Positions 35,423-42,162 of a stretch of 64,000 nucleotides of DNA are shown piece after piece. Both the position numbers and the translations under genes were made by a program. The notes beneath the pieces are model-generated. The model searched no databases and had not been told where the DNA came from. It saw only the letters and a list, made by a program, of their open reading frames with translations. The DNA is from Massilia brevitalea (GTDB taxonomy: Bacteria > Pseudomonadota > Gammaproteobacteria > Burkholderiales > Burkholderiaceae_D). Numbering within the stretch: position 1 is the first letter of the stretch; each line of letters begins with the position of its first letter. Location of the stretch: positions 32,134-96,133 of the forward strand of contig NZ_JAULSI010000020.1 in the NCBI RefSeq assembly GCF_030711405.1, read 5' to 3'.

Positions 35423-35505
35423 ATCCGGCGACCTTGGAGTGGCTCCGGATGGCTTACCAGAATTCCTATCCAGGTTGTGGGTCTGCAGGCGGATGGTCAC
35501 AGCCA

Positions 35506-35530
35506 GGTGGGTTCGAGAACCCGCCCTACG
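35506..35530 (-). repeat. Degenerate REP-like palindrome
   Basis: GGTGGGTTC-GA-GAACCCGCCCTACG: a six-base stem GGGTTC/GAACCC and the CCCTACG end of the family in reverse orientation; the CGCG end is lost. It lies in the spacer before the metalloprotease gene. Confidence 0.45.
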
Positions 35531-35611
35531 AAAACCTTGCAGTTACGCAAGTTCTCTACTGTATAACAGGCACACAGTATTCCTTGGTCTATTTTTTTGA
35601 CGGAGGAATCG

Positions 35612-36664
35612 ATGCGCCACCTTGCCATTCACACTGCCTGCACCCTGCTGCTGGCTTGCGCCCTGCCCGCTCATGCCAACATCGCCGTCAGCGTCACGCC
35701 CGAGCAGCGTTCGCTCGGCAAGGGCGACGAGGTCAACGTCACGGTCACGCTGACGAATACCGGCTCCACGCCGCAGCGCCTGCTGAAATGGCGCACGCCC
35801 TTCGTGCCGGCCGAACATGCCCTGTTCCAGATCACGCGCGACGGCCAGCCGGTGCGCTACCTCGGGCGCCACGTGAAGCGTGCGGCGCCGCTTGACGCGG
35901 ACTACATCGTGCTGGCGCCGGGTGAATCGCGCAGCGCCCGGGTTGAACTGTCGAGCCTGTACGAGATGGCGGTGACCGGCGCCTATTCGGTGCGCTACCT
36001 GACCAGCAACGCGGCGCCGAGCGCCAAGGCCGGCGCCGGAACGCAGATCCTGGTCGGCGACCTGGCCTCGAACCCGGCCGCCATCTGGATCGAGGGCCGC
36101 CTGCCGCGCGGCACGGTGATGCCGCAGTTGTCGGCCCTGCCTGCGGCCAGTGCCGGCCTCACCTTCAGCTCGTGCTCGAATGCCCAGCAAACCTCGATCA
36201 CGAATGCCTTTGCCGCCGGCACGGCGATGGCGGCCGATGGCCTGGAGTACCTCACCAGCCGCAAGCAGCAGGGCCAGCGCTACGTCAACTGGTTCGGCCC
36301 GCATGAAGCGACGCGCGTGGCCACGGTAACGAGCAACTTCAGCGCGATCAAGGACGGCTTCGAGACCAAGCCGGTGAAGGTCGACTGCGGCTGCAACGAG
36401 CCCTATTTCGCCTACGTCTATCCGGCCCAGCCCTACAACATCTACGTGTGCCGGGCCTTCTGGACGGCGCCGCTGACCGGCACCGATTCGATGGGCGGCA
36501 CCCTGCTGCACGAGATGAGCCACTTCAATGTGGTGGCGGGAACCGATGACCACGTGTACGGGCAAAGCGGCGCGGCCGACTTGGCGCGGACCTCGCCCGA
36601 GCGTGCGATCAACAATGCCGATTCGCACGAGTATTTCTCGGAAAACACCCCGGCATTGAACTGA
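35612..36664 (+). CDS. Secreted M35-family (deuterolysin-type, aspzincin) metalloendopeptidase
   Basis: 350 residues. A signal peptide (MRHLAIHTACTLLLACALPA-HAN) is followed by an N-terminal beta-sandwich-like domain (about 24-145) and a C-terminal zinc protease domain. The aspzincin motif is complete: H300-EMS-H304 and G310-TDDHVYG with the third ligand Asp313 (HExxH...GTxDxxYG). Conserved cysteines (VDCGCN, IYVC) suggest disulfides. GGAGGAATCG fixes the start at 35612. It is likely exported and digests extracellular protein. Downstream, tail to tail, is a small secreted protein related to the N-terminal domain only. Confidence 0.9.
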   Translation: MRHLAIHTACTLLLACALPAHANIAVSVTPEQRSLGKGDEVNVTVTLTNTGSTPQRLLKWRTPFVPAEHALFQITRDGQPVRYLGRHVKRAAPLDADYIVLAPGESRSARVELSSLYEMAVTGAYSVRYLTSNAAPSAKAGAGTQILVGDLASNPAAIWIEGRLPRGTVMPQLSALPAASAGLTFSSCSNAQQTSITNAFAAGTAMAADGLEYLTSRKQQGQRYVNWFGPHEATRVATVTSNFSAIKDGFETKPVKVDCGCNEPYFAYVYPAQPYNIYVCRAFWTAPLTGTDSMGGTLLHEMSHFNVVAGTDDHVYGQSGAADLARTSPERAINNADSHEYFSENTPALN

Positions 36665-36683
36665 TCGGGCGGCCGATGTGACG

Positions 36684-36710
36684 AAGCCGGCTCCAGGAGC
36701 CGGCTTATTT
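36684..36710. terminator. Bidirectional terminator between the protease and its small relative
   Basis: AAGCCGGCTCC-A-GGAGCCGGCTT (36684-36706), an 11-base stem, followed by a T-rich tail. It sits between convergent genes and may serve both. Confidence 0.85.
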
Positions 36711-36741
36711 ATTCGCCTTTTATTCGCTTTTTATTCGCTAT
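36709..36741. repeat. Three tandem 11-base repeats
   Basis: TTATTCGCCTT, TTATTCGCTTT and TTATTCGCTAT in direct succession, directly after the terminator stem. The stop codon of the reverse-strand gene lies in the third unit. Confidence 0.8.
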
Positions 36742-37229
36742 TTGCCGGAGTGGGCAAAGGTGGTCGGCCTGGCGGGGCTTTCCGCCAACCGGTCCGGCTT
36801 GTTCACATCGGTGAGGAAGGGGCCGGCGTAACCGATGTTATAGGTGTGCCGGCCCGCCTTGAATGCGTACGAGGGCGTGATGTCGATCGTGCTCTTCAGG
36901 GTCTTGCCGGGTTCGACGGCCTGGTAGTCGGCAGCCGTCAGGGCGGCGCGTTTCACCATCTTGCCGGTGTAGTCGAGCGGGCGGTTATCGAAACCGCGCA
37001 CGTCGAAGCGGCGCCCGGTCAATTCCTTTCCTTCCGCGATTTCGCGTGGGATCCAGATCGTTTGCTTGCCGTAGTTGAAGACCGTCAGGTGCACCAGCAC
37101 GCGGCCGTTGTTCGATTCGATGTCGATGGTCTGCTTGACGTTCACTCGGTCGGCTCCGGCGGCGCCCGCCAGTGCGGGGAGAAGGCTCAGCGCGGCCAGG
37201 GCGGTGAACAGAAAGGGTCTGCGTTGCAT
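36738..37229 (-). CDS. Secreted protein related to the N-terminal domain of the adjacent M35 protease
   Basis: 163 residues with a signal peptide (MQRRPFLFTALAALSLLPAL-AGA). Residues 75-134 align with residues 72-129 of the neighbouring metalloprotease: FDVRGFDNRPLDYTGKMVKR here versus FQITRDGQPVRYLGRHVKRA there, both continuing A-[AP]-DY-x4-PG. There is no HExxH motif and no protease domain. The two genes converge on a shared terminator. A free copy of a protease N-terminal domain could act as inhibitor, folding chaperone or immunity protein; this is inference. No cysteines remain in the mature part. Confidence 0.8.
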   Translation of the reverse strand: MQRRPFLFTALAALSLLPALAGAAGADRVNVKQTIDIESNNGRVLVHLTVFNYGKQTIWIPREIAEGKELTGRRFDVRGFDNRPLDYTGKMVKRAALTAADYQAVEPGKTLKSTIDITPSYAFKAGRHTYNIGYAGPFLTDVNKPDRLAESPARPTTFAHSGK

Positions 37230-37310
37230 GATTACTCCGTGAGGCTGGTCTCATGCATTGTGCGGGCGGGAGCGGGATTTGCCAAGGTGTGATGGTGGCG
37301 AGCGGTGAGA

Positions 37311-37338
37311 CCGCGTGGGCACAAGTGCCCACCCTACG
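37311..37338 (-). repeat. REP-like palindrome, copy E
   Basis: CCGCGTGGGCACAAGTGCCCACCCTACG on the plus strand, identical to copy B at 11348. Twelve bases separate it from copy F. Confidence 0.85.
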
Positions 37339-37350
37339 AACTCTGCTGTT

Positions 37351-37377
37351 GTAGGGTGGGCACTTGTGCCCACGCGG
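37351..37377 (+). repeat. REP-like palindrome, copy F
   Basis: GTAGGGTGGGCACTTGTGCCCACGCGG, the exact reverse complement of most of copy E, so E and F form a large inverted pair in the spacer between the small secreted protein gene and motD. Confidence 0.85.
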
Positions 37378-37434
37378 TATAGAATGTTTGAGTGAAAGAA
37401 AATTTCACCAAAGCCGCGCCGGTGAAATATTATT

Positions 37435-38208
37435 TCACCGCCCCACCGGCTCCACTGCCGCCGGCACCGCCGTCAAAATCGTGATCGCCACCCGCCGGTT
37501 ACGCGCCCTGCCCGCCTCGTCGCCGTTCGACGCCACCGGCTGGTTCGCCCCATGCCCCACGGCCGTCAGCCTGGCCGGCGCAATCCCGTTGTCGATGAAC
37601 AGCCGCACCACGCTGGTGGCGCGCACGGCCGACAATTCCCAGTTCGACGGAAACAGCGGGCTGGCGATCGGTACATTGTCGGTATGCCCTTCGACGTCGA
37701 TTGCATGCGGGTCGTTTTTCAGCAAATCCGCCACGGTGCCGAGCGTCTCGCGCGACTCTTCGCCGAGCGCGGCCTGGGCTTCGGCGAACAGGATGCTGGC
37801 ATTGATCTCGACGCTGACCCCGCGCCCGGTCTGCACCACGCGCACCTTGCCGGCCTGGACCAGAGGCATCAGCGAATTGTTCAGGTCGCGCGCCAGGGTG
37901 TTCATGCGCTCGCGCTCGCGCTTCGCGGCCTCGGCGCGCTTGCGGGCGATGATGCCGCTCAGCGGCAAGGCGTCGATGGCGCTGCTGGCCTGCGGCGTTT
38001 CCGGGTTGCCGCCGAAAGCACTCCCGAGCGCATCCGACAGCACCTTGTACTTGCCTTCGTTGACGACCGAAACCGCGTACATCACGACAAAGAAAGCGAA
38101 CAGCAGCGTAATGAAATCGGCATAGGAAATCAGCCAGCGCTCGTGGCTGTCCCCGGCGCCGGCGCCATGGCCGGCGTTGCCGTTCTCGTCGTAGCGTTTG
38201 CGCGCCAT
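37435..38208 (-). CDS. motD: Flagellar motor stator protein MotD
   Basis: 257 residues. A single membrane helix SYADFITLLFAFFVVMYAVS contains the proton-carrying Asp31. The C-terminal OmpA-like domain binds peptidoglycan: VEGHTDNVPIASPLFPSNWE, LSAVRATSVVRLFI, GHGANQPVASN. MotB-like proteins with MotC form a proton-driven stator; the fliA-motC-motD order is the MotCD type known from Pseudomonas. The gene follows motC by four bases and ends the flhB-motD block. Confidence 0.93.
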   Translation of the reverse strand: MARKRYDENGNAGHGAGAGDSHERWLISYADFITLLFAFFVVMYAVSVVNEGKYKVLSDALGSAFGGNPETPQASSAIDALPLSGIIARKRAEAAKRERERMNTLARDLNNSLMPLVQAGKVRVVQTGRGVSVEINASILFAEAQAALGEESRETLGTVADLLKNDPHAIDVEGHTDNVPIASPLFPSNWELSAVRATSVVRLFIDNGIAPARLTAVGHGANQPVASNGDEAGRARNRRVAITILTAVPAAVEPVGR

Positions 38209-38212
38209 CGCC

Positions 38213-38956
38213 TCAGCGCTTCGCCAGCAGGCTGGCCACGCGCTCTTCCACCACGCGGGTATGGTTGCCGGTAGCGAGGTCGTGGAAGACTTCCAGCAGG
38301 ATTTCGTACTGCGCCACCTGGTCCGACACGATGGCCTTCAGCTTGTTCCCCACTGGCAGGAAGAACAGGTTGGCCAGCCCCACACCGTACACGGTCGAGA
38401 CAAAGGCCACGGCAATGCCCGAGCCCAGGCGCGATGGGTCGGACAGATTCTCCATCACATGGATCAGCCCCAGCACCGCGCCCAAAATGCCGATGGTCGG
38501 CGCGTAGCCGGCGGCGGACTCCCAAATGCGCGCCGCCTGGCGCTCGCCAAATTCATAGGCGTTGATCTCGGTTTCCAGCAAATTGCGCAGCTTGTCCGGG
38601 TGGATGCCGTCCACCACCAGGCGCAGGCCCTTCTGCACGAACAGGTCCTTCGTGCCCATGTACTGTTCCAGCGACAACAGCCCGTCGCGGCGTGCCGACA
38701 GGCTCCAGAGGGCAATCGCCTGCGCCAGCGGCTGGCGCCCGCTTTTCGGCGGGAAGAATACCCAGCGCAGCATACGCATGCCGCGCCGGAAGGTCCTGGC
38801 TTCGGATTGCAGCAGCACCGCGCCGAAGGTGCCGACCACGACGATGGCAAACGCCGCCGGCTGGATCAGCGAGGCAAAGCGGCCGCCGTCGAGCGTGTGC
38901 CCGACGAACAGGCCGGCCAGCGCCAGCGCCAGGCCGATCAGGCTGGCGAAGTCCAC
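38213..38956 (-). CDS. motC: Flagellar motor stator protein MotC
   Basis: 247 residues of the MotA/TolQ/ExbB family with four membrane helices: ASLIGLALALAGLFVGHTL, PAAFAIVVVGTFGAVLLQ, AAGYAPTIGILGAVLGLIHV and GIAVAFVSTVYGVGLANLFF. The cytoplasmic loop carries charged residues that meet FliG. The start overlaps the end of fliA by 19 bases, so translation is coupled. Confidence 0.94.
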   Translation of the reverse strand: MDFASLIGLALALAGLFVGHTLDGGRFASLIQPAAFAIVVVGTFGAVLLQSEARTFRRGMRMLRWVFFPPKSGRQPLAQAIALWSLSARRDGLLSLEQYMGTKDLFVQKGLRLVVDGIHPDKLRNLLETEINAYEFGERQAARIWESAAGYAPTIGILGAVLGLIHVMENLSDPSRLGSGIAVAFVSTVYGVGLANLFFLPVGNKLKAIVSDQVAQYEILLEVFHDLATGNHTRVVEERVASLLAKR

Positions 38957-39666
38957 AGTCTCTCCCGCAGCGACGCACGCAGCCGCGCCACCGCCTGTGT
39001 ATGGAGTTGCGAGACGCGCGACTCGGACACGCCGAGCACGGCGCCGATTTCCTTCAGGTTCAGCTCTTCCTCGTAGTACAGGCCCATGAGGATCTTTTCG
39101 CGCGGCGGCAGGCCGTCGATGGCCTCGATCACGGCCGAGCGGAAGTCGGTGTCGAGCAGCGCACGCAGCGGGTCGTCCTCATCCACGGCGTAGCGGTCGA
39201 GAAAGCTGTCGTTGCCGTCGTCGTCGTGGAAGTCCTCGTAGTAGACCAGCTGGTGGCCGCCGCCTTCGAACAGCATTTCCTGGTATTCCTCGAGCGGAAT
39301 CTCGAGCGACCTGGCGACCTCGAGTTCGGTCGGCGCGCGGCCCAGGCGCTGCTGCAGAGCGGTCATGGCGGACTCCACTTTCTTCATGTTCTGGCGGGTG
39401 CTGCGCGGCATCCAGTCGTTGGCGCGCAGTTCGTCGACCATCGCGCCGCGGATGCGCAGCACGGCATAGGTCTCGAACTGGGCGCCGTGGTTGTCCTCGT
39501 AGCGGTTGATGGCGTCGAGCAGGCCCATCATGCCGGCCTGGATCAGGTCGTCGACCTCGACCGACGGCGGCAGCTTGGCCTTCATCTGGTGCGCCAGGCG
39601 CTTGACCAGCGGTTGATGCTGGGCGAGCAAATGGTTCTTGTCCGCTTTCCCTTTGACGGTATACAT
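38938..39666 (-). CDS. fliA: RNA polymerase sigma-28 factor FliA
   Basis: 242 residues. Region 2 (LPPSVEVDDLIQAGMMGLLD, RIRGAMVDELRANDWMPRST), region 3 (RAPTELEVARSLEIPLEEYQ) and region 4 (LPPREKILMGLYYEEELNLK, EIGAVLGVSESRVSQLHTQA) are complete. FliA directs late flagellar transcription; candidate target promoters lie upstream of flgM and fliS. It lies between flhG and motC. Confidence 0.97.
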   Translation of the reverse strand: MYTVKGKADKNHLLAQHQPLVKRLAHQMKAKLPPSVEVDDLIQAGMMGLLDAINRYEDNHGAQFETYAVLRIRGAMVDELRANDWMPRSTRQNMKKVESAMTALQQRLGRAPTELEVARSLEIPLEEYQEMLFEGGGHQLVYYEDFHDDDGNDSFLDRYAVDEDDPLRALLDTDFRSAVIEAIDGLPPREKILMGLYYEEELNLKEIGAVLGVSESRVSQLHTQAVARLRASLRERLWTSPA

Positions 39667-39687
39667 GCGTGGTCTTTTTCTGTAAGT

Positions 39688-40530
39688 CTAGTAGCGCGCG
39701 CCGTCGCGGCGCCCCCGTCCGGCCAGGTCCGGCAGGGCGAAGCGCCCGGCCAGCTGACGGAACGCCACCGAGGCCCCGGCCATCGGAAACGCGTCCACCA
39801 CGGACCGTCCAAGCCGCGCGGCGCGGTGCAGGTATTCGTCCGCCGGCACCGAGCCCATCGAGGTCAGGCTTACTGCCAGGTAACGGCTTGCCGCCTGCGA
39901 CATATTATCGTAAACGACACGGGCCTCCGCTTCGCTGGCGCCGGTGACCAGGATGCCGAACGGACGCCGCCCGAACTCCTGCGCCAGGCGCTTGATGAGC
40001 CCATAGGCGCTGGTGATCGAGGCGGCGCTGGCCGAGACCTGCACCACGATTTCCGACTCGGCCAGCACCGGTACGGCAAAGCTGCCGTCGCGCTGCAGTT
40101 CGGCGTCGACCATGACGATGCCGCCCTGCCCCTGCACCAGCACGTCGAAGGCCTTCGCCAAACGCCGTGCTTCGTCGCTGCCGGCGCGCGGCGCCGCGCC
40201 TTCGCGCACGAGGGTGGCCACGCTGAAGCCTTGTGGCGCACGCTGCACCACCTGGTTCAGTGCGCATTCCTGGCGCGCCACCTGCAACAGGCTGGCGTGG
40301 CGGTCCAGGTCGAGGGCATGCGCAATGCCGGTCCCGCCCTGGCAGGCGTCGACGATCAGGACATCGTTGCCAGCCCGGGCCAGCGAGGCGCCCAGGTTCA
40401 CCAGCATCGGCCGCTTGCCGTCGCCCGCCGTCGCCGACAGGAAGCTCACCACGCGCGGCTTGGGCCCGGCCAGCATGCGGCGCAGGCCTTCGGCCTGGTC
40501 GAAATCGAAACTAGCCAAAGTACACTCCAC
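39688..40530 (-). CDS. flhG: FlhG/FleN-like protein with a degenerate ATPase motif
   Basis: 280 residues. Position between flhF and fliA identifies FlhG, a MinD-type ATPase that limits flagellar number. However, the P-loop reads SATAGDGKRPML at 32-43 where the family has KGGxGKT: the signature Lys is Thr34, and the Thr after Lys39 is Arg. The switch-like DACQGGTG (61-68) is partly kept. The C-terminal half is Ala/Arg-rich. ATP hydrolysis and dimerisation are doubtful, so it may work by binding only. It overlaps flhF by 20 bases. Confidence 0.8.
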   Translation of the reverse strand: MECTLASFDFDQAEGLRRMLAGPKPRVVSFLSATAGDGKRPMLVNLGASLARAGNDVLIVDACQGGTGIAHALDLDRHASLLQVARQECALNQVVQRAPQGFSVATLVREGAAPRAGSDEARRLAKAFDVLVQGQGGIVMVDAELQRDGSFAVPVLAESEIVVQVSASAASITSAYGLIKRLAQEFGRRPFGILVTGASEAEARVVYDNMSQAASRYLAVSLTSMGSVPADEYLHRAARLGRSVVDAFPMAGASVAFRQLAGRFALPDLAGRGRRDGARY

Positions 40531-41920
40531 GCAAGGTGTGGTCGTTGTTCAGGTTACCGGTATTGGCCATCATCATCGGCAGGTCGGCATCCTCGAACTG
40601 GCTGCCGGCATCGCGGCGGCTGCGGAAGGCGCGGTCGACCAGCATGGCGCGGTCGGCCAGGTGCAGGTCTTCCGGCACGCGCTGGCCGTTCGAGATGTAG
40701 TGCAGGTTCAGCTTGTTGCGGATCATTACGTCGAGCACGTTGCCGATCGAGGCGGCTTCGTCGAGCTTGGTCATGATGCAGCCGTACAGGCCGCTGCCCT
40801 GGTAGGCGCGCACGACCTCGTTCAGGGTCTCGTTGGTCGAGGTCGCGTTCAGGCAGAGCAGGCGCTTGACGTCGGCGCCGGCGCCGGCCAGCATGGCCAC
40901 CTGCTCGGTCACCATCTGGTCGCGTTGCGACATGCCGATGGTGTCGATCAGCACGGTGTGCTTGTTCTTGAGCTCTTTCAGGGCGATGCGCAGATCGGCT
41001 TCGTCCTTTACCGAGTGCACCATCACGCCGAGGATCTTGCCGTAGATGCGCAGCTGTTCGTGGCCGCCGATACGATAGGCGTCGGTGGTGATCAGCGCCA
41101 GCTTCTCGGCGCCATGGCGCAGCACGCAGCGCGCCGCCAGCTTGGCGGTGGTGGTGGTCTTGCCCACGCCGGTCGGGCCGACCAGGGCGAACACGCCGCC
41201 GCGGTCGAGCAGCGACTCTTCGTCGGACATCGTGGTGAGGTTACGCGCCAGCACGGTCTTGATCCAGCGCATGGATTCCGCCGCATCCTTGTCGGCCGGC
41301 AGCTTGTCGATCAGGTAGCGCGACAGCGACGCCGAGAAGCCGGCGGCCAGCATCTCGCGCAGCACGACGGCCTTGTGCGGCTCGCGCTGCTGGGTGCCGC
41401 CCCAGGACAGCTCGGCCAGCTGGCTTTCCATCATGCCGCGCATGGCGCGGATTTCGCTCATCATGCCGCTCATCTCGGCGGCCGCCGATTCCTTGGCCTG
41501 TGCCATGGCATCCTGCATCATCCGGCTCATGGCGGCCATGTCGAAGGCCGGCGCGGCGGCGGCAGCCGGGCGGCGCACGGCAAACTCCGGCTCGGGCGCG
41601 AAATCCGGCTCGGCCTGGGCGGCGCGGCGCGCGAACACTTGTTCCGGCGCCACGGCCGGCGCACTGCCGCGACGGTTGACGAAGGCCGGCGCGTCACGCT
41701 CGGCAGCATCGAGCTGGCTCAGGCGCGGCTGAGGCTGGGCCATGTCCGACTCCGGCGCGGGTGCGGCCAGCGAGGCGACATCATCATTGTCCAGGGCCAG
41801 GATCTCGACCACGCCATCGACGGGACGATTGGAAAGAATGACGGCATCCGGCCCGAGCGCTTCGCGCACCTTGCGCAAGGCTTCCCGGGAACTCGCAGCA
41901 GTAAATTTCTTCACATTCAT
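40511..41920 (-). CDS. flhF: Flagellar biosynthesis GTPase FlhF
   Basis: 469 residues. The N-terminal basic domain (MNVKKFTAASSREALRKVRE) and an Ala/Pro-rich linker lead to the SRP-type NG GTPase domain: P-loop GPTGVGKTTTTAKLAA near residue 250, DAYRIGGHEQLRIYGKILGV, DTIGMSQRD and TKLDEAASIGN. FlhF marks the pole for flagellar assembly. Its presence together with FlhG suggests polar flagellation, an inference. It is downstream of flhA by about 240 bases. Confidence 0.96.
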   Translation of the reverse strand: MNVKKFTAASSREALRKVREALGPDAVILSNRPVDGVVEILALDNDDVASLAAPAPESDMAQPQPRLSQLDAAERDAPAFVNRRGSAPAVAPEQVFARRAAQAEPDFAPEPEFAVRRPAAAAAPAFDMAAMSRMMQDAMAQAKESAAAEMSGMMSEIRAMRGMMESQLAELSWGGTQQREPHKAVVLREMLAAGFSASLSRYLIDKLPADKDAAESMRWIKTVLARNLTTMSDEESLLDRGGVFALVGPTGVGKTTTTAKLAARCVLRHGAEKLALITTDAYRIGGHEQLRIYGKILGVMVHSVKDEADLRIALKELKNKHTVLIDTIGMSQRDQMVTEQVAMLAGAGADVKRLLCLNATSTNETLNEVVRAYQGSGLYGCIMTKLDEAASIGNVLDVMIRNKLNLHYISNGQRVPEDLHLADRAMLVDRAFRSRRDAGSQFEDADLPMMMANTGNLNNDHTLRGVYFG

Positions 41921-42119
41921 CTTTTTCTCCGCACTGCATCATGTTGGTGCGACAGGCAGCATCCCTGTCTAATGTCATGATTATTGACGATGCCGCTAAG
42001 CAAGCATCTGGAGAGAAAGCGGGGAAAAAGGGGTTATTTCTCGGAAGGGGTGCAGCGTAGACAGGGGCGAACGGCGTTTGGGCCGGATTGCGGCAGACGC
42101 GGCCCCATGGAAACCTACG

Positions 42120-42151
42120 AAAAAAAGGGCGCCGGTGTTCGCTCCGGCGCC
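42120..42151 (-). terminator. Rho-independent terminator after flhA
   Basis: On the reverse strand: GGCGCCGG, loop AGCGAACA, CCGGCGCC, then a T-run (seven A on the plus strand, 42120-42126). It begins 12 bases after the flhA stop and would separate flhBA from flhF transcription. The rest of the 41921-42162 spacer shows no gene. Confidence 0.85.
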
Positions 42152-42162
42152 ACTTCTCTTAT

